From positions 1-6,016 of the forward strand of contig BNTT01000169.1 of assembly GCA_025996815.1 (NCBI GenBank): a DNA stretch of 6,016 nucleotides, read 5' to 3'. Positions 1-6,016 of this stretch are shown one piece after another. Under the pieces are notes generated by a model. That model was not told where the DNA came from. It made no database searches and saw only the letters and a list, made by a program, of their open reading frames with translations. Made by a program: the position numbers and the translations under genes. Positions within the stretch are counted from its first letter, which is position 1, and every line of letters starts with the position of its first letter. The stretch is from Bacteroidia bacterium. Lineage in GTDB: Bacteria; Bacteroidota; Bacteroidia; Bacteroidales; Azobacteroidaceae.

Positions 1-1390
1 CCCAAAAAAATCGCATACCGACTGCACAATATTATCCTTTATTTCATCAGTAATGTCATTGTACTTTATTTTTTTGTCGGCAACAGTCATATCATCGCCC
101 AATAAAGTAGATTTAATACTCTTAATATCATTCGGCTCTTGTGACACAGGAACTAAAAGCCCCCCCTTACAAGTGGCTGTTTTAGGATTAGGTTCAAAAA
201 TAATTTGTGGTCGTTTTTCATTTTGCTGATAAACTCCATCAAAAATTAGCTTAGCGTATTCGCCAATAATATCATTTTTAGACGACAATACTCTCAAGGT
301 TCTTGAGCCATTTCCGCTGAATGCCAATGTTAAAGGTCTGTTTAAACCTTTTACTTTCATTGTTTGAGCAACATAATATAAAATAGCACCATAGAAAACT
401 ATAAATACATATTTTATTTTTTTGTTTCTCGCCAATTCCGAAAGCAAGTCTAATGATTCGTTTGCGGCTACCTGTTTATTTGCAGCCAAGGAAAACAAAA
501 ACGCAATTATATCAGAAGAGATACCATAATTTTGTATATCCCTCAATGCACCTGCTAATCCTGTCAAACCATTATCATCTAATATCTTTAAGAATTTATT
601 ACAATAGAGTTTTACAAAACCATTGTTATTGGAACTTGCATTATACGAGTCCCCAAAAACCGCATTTGAAGCAAAACGAAAAGATAAAAGCATTTTAGGA
701 ATTTCTTCTTCTACAGAATACACATCAGTAGTTCCCCCACCCACATCAATAGTTACTACTCTTGTATCGGCATTGCAAGAAGTGTTGTAATAACTGAATG
801 GTGCAATAGATTCAGTAATAGAAATCAGATTGGACAAATTGTTTCCAAAATACTCACCATATAAACGCTTCCATACATCTTCCAAGTCATTGTGTCTGTC
901 AATAGTCATACTCGCAGGATAAAACCAAATGATTTTTGTCTTTTCCACAGCTCCGTCGTTAAGTAACACTTTATTGCGCAATAATATAAATATATTTTCC
1001 AAGTAAAGTTTTACAGCATCACTTGCTTTTTCGCCCCATTTCAAATCTGTTTTCAGTTTATTATGCGGAAGAATTATATCCTTTTCGTATAAAAAAGGAA
1101 TGTTACCATCTGCTAATGTATTGGGATTGGTATCATAGTTTAAACCCTTACGTTCAACAAAAACGGTACGCATTGGAAACGAAAAACCTGCATTCTCATC
1201 AATCGTTTCAGGAATAAAATTATGTTCAAAGGCTTTTCCAATATCGTGGTCTGTGTAGTCTTCGTGCAGACGGATTAGTTGTTTTTCTTCTGCTTTGATA
1301 TTAAATGCTGCAAGTTTGTTTTTGTTGTCATTGATACAATACTCAATGTGTGTGTTTGTTGTGCCAAAATCAATAGCAAAAGTAAACTCA
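1..1390 (-). other. Actin/Hsp70-type ATPase domain within the large CDS
   Basis: This domain lies at residues about 573 to at least 1035 of the large protein. The motifs map to 1351-1380 (phosphate-1), 724-750 (phosphate-2) and 304-324 (adenosine). DFGTTNT resembles the Hsp70 DLGTT loop more than the actin DNGSG loop, and DVGGGTTD resembles Hsp70 DLGGGTFD. A hydrophobic helix-like stretch ending in YGAILYYVAQ precedes the adenosine motif, where the connecting helix of this fold normally sits. The catalytic aspartates D579 and D787 are both present, which argues for an active enzyme. Whether the subfamily is closer to Hsp70, MreB/ParM or a kinase cannot be settled by eye. Confidence 0.85.
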
Positions 1391-3105
1391 GTGGTACCAT
1401 CTTTTGGTTTTTCAATTTTAGGTACAATTATTCCATTATGATTATTTCCCAAATTAACAACGATTCGGTCGAAATTGTTATTAATAACATAGGATTCGAT
1501 ACTGCAAGTATTTGTTTTTTCTTTTCGCACAATATGGGCAACAGCATCCACTGTATCTTCTCTATCTCGGCAAGTAATATGAATATCGTTCCTCCCTTTA
1601 TCGAAAAGTGCAATACGGTAATGCTCATTCACCGCTTCGGGAAATCTTATCAGTGGTAAAACGCCCAAGCCAAAATTCTTGTCTATCAGTGCACCATCGT
1701 TGGTTTCTTGGTTGAGCGGCACGGCTTCAAAGTAATTGCGGCGATATTCGATATATCCTTCCTTAATTGGGATACGCAAAATAGCGCGAACTCCGGTGGC
1801 GTGATTTTGCAATTCAAACATTTTTTTTTTGTCGTCCATTTCCATTGTTTGCAGGTCATCAACAGAGAAAAATTTGAAAAATAAGTCGCGCAATGGCAAT
1901 AGGAAACTGAATATATACGTATTACCATCTTTGCCTTTTTCCTCATTTTTGTCAAGATTGCCATCGAAAAAACTGTTCTTGTTTAATTTGTAGGGCATAC
2001 GCACAATGGTATCTTCGAGGAAATCGCCGATTGTGAGGTAAGGATACTCTGTTTCATCTTTCGGCAATCTGCGTTTTTCCAGGGGCTTACTATCGTAATA
2101 TGGCACAACAGTATTTTTATCCCATTTCTCTTTGACGTAAACGGTTGGCAGCACATAAGTTTCCACAGGCAACACCAGAGGCAAAAGTCCGTTGATAGTG
2201 GCATCAGACTTTATCACAAAATCACTGACAGCCCCGACTTCTGAGGGATTTTGCTTTTGCTGCTTCAGCCCCAAGCCGTCAATTACCTGCACCACATGTC
2301 CGGCAGTGTCCAAAGTAACATCAGTATATTGCGTAAGCTCTTCCGTCTTTAAATTTTCACGCATCTTCTCTTTGTCGTCGGGGTTGAGGTTTTCAAAATT
2401 TTTTGTCAAATACTCATCCACTTCTTCAAATAATTCCGAAAAATTGGGCGTTTTCTGCTGCAACAAATACCAGTATTTCTGATATTCCAAATCTCTTTTG
2501 TAAAGTGGAATATATTCGCCATCGAACGGGGAATCGTTGCCAAAACGGATTGCTTTGGACACATAACTCAAATCGTTTGCCGAAGTAAAAAACAGCGTAG
2601 CAGGCGAAGTAGCACCGATAATGTTGATTTTCGATGGTCCCTTGACAAAGTTCAAAAAATACATTTGCTGCATCCGGTCAAAATTGTATGCTTCACCATC
2701 TTGTTGCAGGTAAAGGTCGTAGGTTCTGCCTAACTGTTGGTGTTTCGCGTGAGGCGAATTCAACAATTTTTCCAAATCGTTTTCTTTATCCCAAGCCATT
2801 ATTTCTATTTGACCTATGAACTTGTCAAAATTGAAAAAGATTTGACCCACATCAAGGCATTCAGACACCATTTTATGATGAATGGTGTCGCCATCAATGC
2901 CCAATTTGTTCACTTTTTTGAAAGCAGTTTTTACTAAATCTATCCTCGCAAAAGGCGATGGAATAGAAGTTATTTCTCTCTTGGGTGATGCGTCCTGCAT
3001 TTCCTCTATCTCACTTGAGGTATACTTAGTGGTGTCACCACCATCTCCTTGCCAATCTTCGCAGTTGCCTACGGCTTGTTCGTGTAATCTAAATATGTGA
3101 CTCAT
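1..3105 (-). CDS. Large actin/Hsp70-fold ATPase protein with long novel N-terminal region (3' end outside window)
   Basis: The frame is open from ATG at 3103-3105 to the window edge, 1035 codons without a stop, so the C-terminus is missing. Residues about 573 onward carry the nucleotide motifs of the actin/Hsp70/sugar-kinase ATPase superfamily: phosphate-1 AIDFGTTNTH (D579, G581), phosphate-2 TIDVGGGTTD (D787, G789-G791, D794) and adenosine motif AFSGNGSR (S930-S934). Spacings of 208 and 144 residues are close to those of Hsc70 (D10, D199, G338), so I expect a complete, ATP-binding fold. Residues 1-570 match no family I recognise; they include a conserved-looking IGATSPATLFF stretch at 163-173 and no signal peptide, so the protein is probably cytoplasmic. 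It follows the tubulin-like gene by 12 nt and is probably cotranscribed. The upstream ATG at 3108-3110 is not the start, because it meets a stop after two codons. The function is unknown. A chaperone-like or filament-forming ATPase are both possible. Confidence 0.9.
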   Translation of the reverse strand, partial: MSHIFRLHEQAVGNCEDWQGDGGDTTKYTSSEIEEMQDASPKREITSIPSPFARIDLVKTAFKKVNKLGIDGDTIHHKMVSECLDVGQIFFNFDKFIGQIEIMAWDKENDLEKLLNSPHAKHQQLGRTYDLYLQQDGEAYNFDRMQQMYFLNFVKGPSKINIIGATSPATLFFTSANDLSYVSKAIRFGNDSPFDGEYIPLYKRDLEYQKYWYLLQQKTPNFSELFEEVDEYLTKNFENLNPDDKEKMRENLKTEELTQYTDVTLDTAGHVVQVIDGLGLKQQKQNPSEVGAVSDFVIKSDATINGLLPLVLPVETYVLPTVYVKEKWDKNTVVPYYDSKPLEKRRLPKDETEYPYLTIGDFLEDTIVRMPYKLNKNSFFDGNLDKNEEKGKDGNTYIFSFLLPLRDLFFKFFSVDDLQTMEMDDKKKMFELQNHATGVRAILRIPIKEGYIEYRRNYFEAVPLNQETNDGALIDKNFGLGVLPLIRFPEAVNEHYRIALFDKGRNDIHITCRDREDTVDAVAHIVRKEKTNTCSIESYVINNNFDRIVVNLGNNHNGIIVPKIEKPKDGTTEFTFAIDFGTTNTHIEYCINDNKNKLAAFNIKAEEKQLIRLHEDYTDHDIGKAFEHNFIPETIDENAGFSFPMRTVFVERKGLNYDTNPNTLADGNIPFLYEKDIILPHNKLKTDLKWGEKASDAVKLYLENIFILLRNKVLLNDGAVEKTKIIWFYPASMTIDRHNDLEDVWKRLYGEYFGNNLSNLISITESIAPFSYYNTSCNADTRVVTIDVGGGTTDVYSVEEEIPKMLLSFRFASNAVFGDSYNASSNNNGFVKLYCNKFLKILDDNGLTGLAGALRDIQNYGISSDIIAFLFSLAANKQVAANESLDLLSELARNKKIKYVFIVFYGAILYYVAQTMKVKGLNRPLTLAFSGNGSRTLRVLSSKNDIIGEYAKLIFDGVYQQNEKRPQIIFEPNPKTATCKGGLLVPVSQEPNDIKSIKSTLLGDDMTVADKKIKYNDITDEIKDNIVQSVCDFFG

Positions 3106-3110
3106 ATCAT

Positions 3111-3131
3111 TTAAATTTTAAATTCTAAATT
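3111..3131 (-). promoter_or_regulatory. AT-rich translation start region of the actin-like gene, three 7-bp repeats
   Basis: On the coding strand, three consecutive heptamers AATTTAG, AATTTAA, AATTTAA lead into the 12-mer AATGATATGAGT that holds the start codon. The repeat overlaps the last codons and TAA stop of the tubulin-like gene. There is no AGGAG-like sequence. Bacteroidota commonly start translation from unstructured A/T-rich leaders, and this region fits that habit. The position decides in favour of ATG at 3105 and of coupled translation with the gene upstream. Confidence 0.5.
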
Positions 3132-4572
3132 TTGATTTAACTAATTCTTCCGTTCCCAAATAAAAAAGTTCCATGAAATAATGGAGTGCCTTTGAACTGC
3201 TGTCCGTAGCCTTATTCTGTATCGAATTTAATTTATCCTCGAACAAAGCATAATTATTGGACTCGAAAATTCTCCCTTTTGCCGGCAATTCCCCTTTTAT
3301 CATACCATACACATCGTTTTTCTTTTCGCTCAAATCGTATGGCGAGAAAGCGCGAGTGTTGTTACTCATTTCTTGCAACCATTCGAGATAGGCTTTTTTA
3401 ATACCGGCTAAATCCGATTGAAAATATTGTTGGCGCACAAAGTTATCATCAATTTTATGGTCCATTGCCCAAGGCTGAATACGATACGATTCATTGAATT
3501 GCTCATTCAGATATTTGCAAAACAACAAGAATTGCGTCATCGGCTTTTTGATAGTAAGATTGGTTGTATCACACAAATCGTTGAAAATAATTTGTTCTGT
3601 CTTATTTTTGATACCAAATTCCTTGTAAGTCGGGTTTTGCACTCTGCCATCAATTGTTGCGAAACTGTTGTCCTGCTGTGCCGCAAAATCAACGACCGCC
3701 AATGCCGCCGCCAATTCCACAAAATGCGCTTCGTTGCGTTGTGTGGCACCTCCTTCCGAATTTTCGTAAGCCTTAGTTTCCTTATCGGCTATATAGTACA
3801 GAGAATTAACTTCCTTGAGGTTAACATCATAGTACGATAGTGCCGCTTTGGCTTTAGAAATAAACGTGGTAGAGTCTATTTCGCTGTCTTCGTCATTTTT
3901 CACGTCAAAATAGGGCAACACGGTAACTGCGCCAATTGGCACATTGCGTATCAATTCGTTTTCGTTTTTGCCTTTTGGTTTACGAATTTCTTTTACCAAA
4001 AGCGGAAACCCACTTGCACCTGTTCCACCAAAAATGGAACTGATAACAAAAATCCTGTCATCGGCTTTTACCGAACTTGTAAATGCCTTAAATTCATCGG
4101 AAAAAGAGAATTGGTTCAGCACTACGCTCCCGATATTAGGATTGCCTTTGAAACCAACTTCCATTGTTGCATTCAAGTTCTTTTGGGAGAACAACATCGA
4201 AGCCAAAGCATAGTTGGGACTTTCATCGCCTTTTTCGTCTTTCATAAGCGACAAGCCAATGTATTCCTTAAAACTACTATCTTTGGTGTTTTGCACCGGT
4301 ATTCTTCCCGATGGAATAATATCCATATTGATTTTAGTTTTGAAGAAACTGTTTTTTGCAGAGTTATCCACATTGATACGGTCGCGCACTTTCACATAAT
4401 CCTGCATCAACTTCACCGTGCGAGTTAAATCCGCCGCCGCCAAGTCGGGGTCAATGATAATCGGCACCACTTCGTCCGCATTGATTTTTACCCCAGCCGC
4501 CAACAGCATTGTCAGCGACTTCAGCACCCGCGAGCCGGTGCCACCTATTCCGAAAACATATAATTTACTCAT
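3118..4572 (-). CDS. Tubulin/FtsZ-superfamily GTPase-like protein
   Basis: This is a complete 484-aa frame. It opens with a Rossmann beta strand and glycine loop, GIGGTGSR at residues 8-15, followed by IIIDPD (38-43), the place where FtsZ has its NTDAQ loop. The tubulin signature is FGGTGASG at 181-188, at the end of a hydrophobic strand (FVISSI). The two loops are about 172 residues apart, against roughly 85 in FtsZ and 130 in tubulin, so there is a large insertion between them. These features fit the divergent 'tubulin-like' bacterial family (Pfam Tubulin_2), not cell-division FtsZ. A canonical T7 catalytic loop could not be placed, so GTP binding is likely but hydrolysis and polymerisation are uncertain. 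There is no signal peptide or membrane segment. It lies 24 nt after the membrane-protein gene and 12 nt before the actin-like gene. Related FtsZ-like families were proposed from gene context to act in membrane remodelling; that is prior inference, not shown here. Confidence 0.92.
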   Translation of the reverse strand: MSKLYVFGIGGTGSRVLKSLTMLLAAGVKINADEVVPIIIDPDLAAADLTRTVKLMQDYVKVRDRINVDNSAKNSFFKTKINMDIIPSGRIPVQNTKDSSFKEYIGLSLMKDEKGDESPNYALASMLFSQKNLNATMEVGFKGNPNIGSVVLNQFSFSDEFKAFTSSVKADDRIFVISSIFGGTGASGFPLLVKEIRKPKGKNENELIRNVPIGAVTVLPYFDVKNDEDSEIDSTTFISKAKAALSYYDVNLKEVNSLYYIADKETKAYENSEGGATQRNEAHFVELAAALAVVDFAAQQDNSFATIDGRVQNPTYKEFGIKNKTEQIIFNDLCDTTNLTIKKPMTQFLLFCKYLNEQFNESYRIQPWAMDHKIDDNFVRQQYFQSDLAGIKKAYLEWLQEMSNNTRAFSPYDLSEKKNDVYGMIKGELPAKGRIFESNNYALFEDKLNSIQNKATDSSSKALHYFMELFYLGTEELVKSKFRI

Positions 4573-4603
4573 ATCATTACGAATTAAAAATTACGATTAA
4601 AAA
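4573..4603 (-). promoter_or_regulatory. Start region of the tubulin-like gene with imperfect 13/14-bp tandem repeat
   Basis: On the coding strand, TTTTTAATCGTAA (4591-4603) is followed directly by TTTTTAATTCGTAA (4577-4590), differing by one inserted T. The repeat contains the TAA stop of the membrane-protein gene and runs straight into TGATATGAGT with the start codon. No Shine-Dalgarno motif is visible. It may simply be an A/T-rich initiation leader or the trace of a local duplication; a protein-binding role is possible but unsupported. Confidence 0.5.
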
Positions 4604-5043
4604 GGGATGTATTTGTTTCCGGTACTCCCCCACTTTATTATGCAGGATATAATAAAGAAAAAGACTGCCGATATGATGAGGTCGGAAAAACCAAACATAA
4701 AACAGTCTAAGCCGGAAACGGTCAATCCTTCACCAACATTGATGTTTTCATTTATCAAATCGGTGTAGGGGATAGCCCACCCCACGATTAAGTTAATCAC
4801 AGCCACTGTGCCAAGCATCAAATACCATTTCCAACGCTTGCCGTAAGCAGGATTCCACAGATAGTAGAAAAACACGCAAAGCAGCGTTGCCGTCACTAAT
4901 CCTACTATTCCACAAACATCAAACAAATTGGTGTTAATGTAATCATAATCACCAATTTCAGGACTAAACCCTCTACCGGCTAAATGTTCTGCCAAGTTAT
5001 CTCCAAACAGAGAATCAAACCAAGAAAAAATTGTTTCAAACAT
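4597..5043 (-). CDS. Small integral membrane protein with three predicted transmembrane segments
   Basis: This is a complete 148-aa frame of no family I recognise. Hydrophobic segments lie at about residues 43-63 (from VCGIVGLVTA), 73-91 (from WYLMLGTVAV) and 115-136 (FMFGFSDLII onward). The first 20 residues (MFETIFSWFD...) look amphipathic and could lie along the membrane. A positive cluster (YGKRWKW, 67-73) follows the first segment and suggests that loop is cytoplasmic, which would put the polar N-terminal 42 residues outside; this topology is inferred. The tail ends in NKYIPF. It sits 19 nt after the truncated beta-rich gene and 24 nt before the tubulin-like gene, so the natural guess is a membrane anchor or channel for the two NTPase-type proteins. 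No enzymatic motif is visible. Confidence 0.85.
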   Translation of the reverse strand: MFETIFSWFDSLFGDNLAEHLAGRGFSPEIGDYDYINTNLFDVCGIVGLVTATLLCVFFYYLWNPAYGKRWKWYLMLGTVAVINLIVGWAIPYTDLINENINVGEGLTVSGLDCFMFGFSDLIISAVFFFIISCIIKWGSTGNKYIPF

Positions 5044-5062
5044 ACTATAATATTTTTAAAAT

Positions 5063-5662
5063 TTATTTACTAATATTTACTTTTATCTTTGCATAAGATT
5101 GAAAGTTGTCTTTCGTTTCTTTTACCACAATGTTATAGGCATCTTCAATACCGCCTACCAGATATTTTATCCCGTAGGTTTTATCCATTGCTCCCGCGGC
5201 ATTAATATTCAATCCCGAATCGTCGTTTTTATCTTTTATCCAACTTGGTTCTTTGTTGACAAGCGTAATTTCTACATCTCCTGTGGGTATTTGCTTGTTT
5301 GTAGAGAGTTGGATTTTATGTGTGTATTTGGCATTTGTTCCGGTGTTTTCACTAATAGCCACTGTGAAAGCATCGGAAGGTTGCCCTTTTGCCATCAACG
5401 CATAGTTAGTGGTGTCGAGCAAATACTCCTTGCCAAGCAAAGCCTGCAATGCAGTGAAATCAACCCCTATTGTAAACATAAATTTACCTTTATGTACCCC
5501 TTTGTCTGCTTTTTCAACTTCGATAATATGGGTTCTTGTTTTGCCTTTTTCTTTACTTTGTTTGAAAGACCCAATTTTTGGGGACGGCTGTATGCCATAT
5601 TCTATACTGTGCGCCTCCGGTAAAAACGTGTAAGAATCGGTTATGCCACTGCCTTTAAAATT
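5063..5662 (-). pseudogene. 3' remnant of a beta-rich, possibly exported protein gene, cut by the IS
   Basis: About 199 native codons remain, from the IS boundary near 5662 to the TAA at 5063-5065. The fragment has no start codon near its new 5' end; its first internal Met is native residue 62 (KFMF). It contains no cysteine, alternates polar and hydrophobic residues, and ends in strand-like NIVVKETKDN and AKIKVNISK, which suggests an all-beta (immunoglobulin-like) surface or periplasmic protein. No family was recognised and the signal peptide, if there was one, is lost. It is the first visible gene of the leftward row, 19 nt before the membrane-protein gene. The frame happens to stay open through the antisense of the IS to a GTG at 5855-5857, but those residues belong to the IS. 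The missing 5' part should lie beyond the far end of the IS unless it was deleted. Confidence 0.7.
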
Positions 5663-5691
5663 GGTTCTACTGGGAATTGTGTGGAAAGTAG

Positions 5692-5699
5692 TAATTTTG
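5692..5699 (+). promoter_or_regulatory. Candidate Bacteroidota -7 promoter element (TAATTTTG) of the IS
   Basis: TAATTTTG matches the Bacteroides -7 consensus TAnnTTTG exactly and lies just before the transposase ATG at 5704. A convincing -33 TTTG at the usual 19-21 nt spacing is not seen. Initiation from it would fall at or just inside the ATG, giving a leaderless or short message. The pentamer CTACT at 5667-5671 is complementary to AGTAG at 5687-5691, so a weak hairpin could overlap this region. Confidence is limited for these reasons. Confidence 0.3.
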
Positions 5700-5703
5700 C
5701 GGC

Positions 5704-6016
5704 ATGGAAAAATATACGGGAAGTCAGATATTAGAGAAGATACTTTTGCCTGTGAATACAGCATGGGAAGTATCGGGAGTTGTCCCCGATGAGGTCGCGG
5801 GAAACATCGATGTGAAGTTGCGTTATCGGTTAGATTATGTGGAAGATAACGGCGCACGTTATTCGATATATGACCACAGGAAAGAGCGTCAGTGGCGCCA
5901 TTTAGACTTGTGGCAGTACAAGACCTATCTGGTGGCAGAATTGCCTCGATACAAGGATGAGAAGGGCTTTTTTAAGACCGTTTCCATTCCGTGGGCAGAG
6001 GAATATGAGCGGATGA
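5704..6016 (+). CDS. ISL3/ISAon1-type transposase, N-terminal region (partial at right edge)
   Basis: The frame starts MEKYTGSQILEKILLPVNTA and runs 104 codons without a stop to the window edge. It matches, from memory, the N-terminal ORF found in Bacteroidales ISAon1-type elements, where a short first ORF precedes the catalytic transposase ORF. Diagnostic stretches are YDHRKERQWRHLDLW (residues about 56-70), YLVAELPRYKD and KTVSIPWAEEYERM, which correspond to the DNA-binding zinc-ribbon region of ISL3 transposases. The visible part has no cysteine at all, so a classic zinc ribbon cannot form here. It is transcribed away from the leftward gene row. Whether the element is intact, and whether the second ORF is reached by frameshifting, cannot be seen. 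Confidence 0.85.
   Translation, partial: MEKYTGSQILEKILLPVNTAWEVSGVVPDEVAGNIDVKLRYRLDYVEDNGARYSIYDHRKERQWRHLDLWQYKTYLVAELPRYKDEKGFFKTVSIPWAEEYERM

Larger units (their letters stand above)
5663..6016 (+). mobile_element. Left end of an ISL3/ISAon1-type insertion sequence (partial)
   Basis: The element appears to start at GGTTCTACTGGGAATTGTGT (5663-5682), which resembles the GGTTCT/GGCTCT termini typical of ISL3-family elements, and its transposase ORF begins 41 nt inside. The flanking AT-only octamer TTAAAATT (5655-5662) is the predicted target duplication, since the family usually makes 8-bp duplications. The other end and its duplication lie outside the window. The boundary rests on terminus resemblance and on the change from native to IS-derived protein sequence, so it may be off by a few bases. 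Confidence 0.72.

Noticed and set aside
1279..1659. 126-codon plus-strand frame
   Set aside because: It is antisense to the phosphate-1 region of the actin-like gene and is very rich in Phe, Ile and Asn as expected from AT-rich antisense.
3108..3110. Upstream ATG as start of the actin-like protein
   Set aside because: It is out of frame and ends after two codons (ATG ATA TGA); only ATG at 3103-3105 opens the long frame.
3106..3117. Terminator or promoter between the tubulin-like and actin-like genes
   Set aside because: The gap is 12 nt, AT-rich, without a GC stem, so cotranscription is the simpler reading.
3418..3840. 140-codon plus-strand frame
   Set aside because: It is antisense to the tubulin-like gene, which has clear family motifs; no independent coding evidence.
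3118..4572. Cell-division FtsZ
   Set aside because: Loop spacing, signature (FGGTGASG instead of GGGTGTG), operon context and absence of an FtsZ-like C-terminal tail do not fit.
5099..5623. 174-codon plus-strand frame
   Set aside because: It lies antisense to the beta-rich gene remnant and encodes a Phe/Cys-rich sequence with no recognisable motif; typical shadow frame.
5063..5857. A single 264-codon minus-strand gene starting at GTG 5855-5857
   Set aside because: Its first 65 residues are the antisense of the IS terminus and transposase ORF. The native part begins near 5662, so this is a chance fusion frame.

Overview
The window looks like part of a Bacteroidota (probably Bacteroidales) chromosome or integrated element. 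The evidence is moderately AT-rich DNA, tightly packed genes with AT-rich start regions and no Shine-Dalgarno motif, a TAnnTTTG-type promoter element, and the end of an insertion sequence of the ISL3/ISAon1 type common in that phylum. The assignment is an inference; there is no rRNA or other taxonomic marker.

Almost the whole window is one leftward (minus-strand) gene row. In transcription order it holds: (i) a 199-codon remnant of a beta-rich, cysteine-free, possibly exported protein, broken at its 5' side by an IS (5063-5662); (ii) a 148-aa protein with three predicted membrane segments (4597-5043); (iii) a 484-aa tubulin/FtsZ-superfamily protein with a GIGGTGSR nucleotide loop and an FGGTGASG signature (3118-4572); (iv) a very large protein, open past the left edge (at least 1035 codons, 1-3105), joining about 570 unrecognised residues to an actin/Hsp70-type ATPase fold with all three diagnostic nucleotide motifs. 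Gaps are 19, 24 and 12 nt, so one transcript is likely.

At the right end (5663-6016) the left terminus of an ISL3-like element begins. Its transposase N-terminal ORF runs rightward and out of the window. The insertion has cut the first visible gene and probably separated the row from its original promoter or upstream partners.

The main point of interest is a tubulin-like GTPase candidate and an actin/Hsp70-like ATPase candidate encoded back to back with a small membrane protein. A coordinated envelope-associated machine (membrane remodelling, conflict or secretion-related) is a reasonable hypothesis, but nothing in the sequence fixes its function. Secondary points are an identical 12-bp start region at both NTPase genes that contains a two-codon upstream ORF, a tandem repeat in front of the tubulin-like gene, and a drop in GC within the actin-like gene near the start of its ATPase domain. 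There is no gene-free stretch over 300 bases, and I saw no RNA genes or CRISPR arrays.
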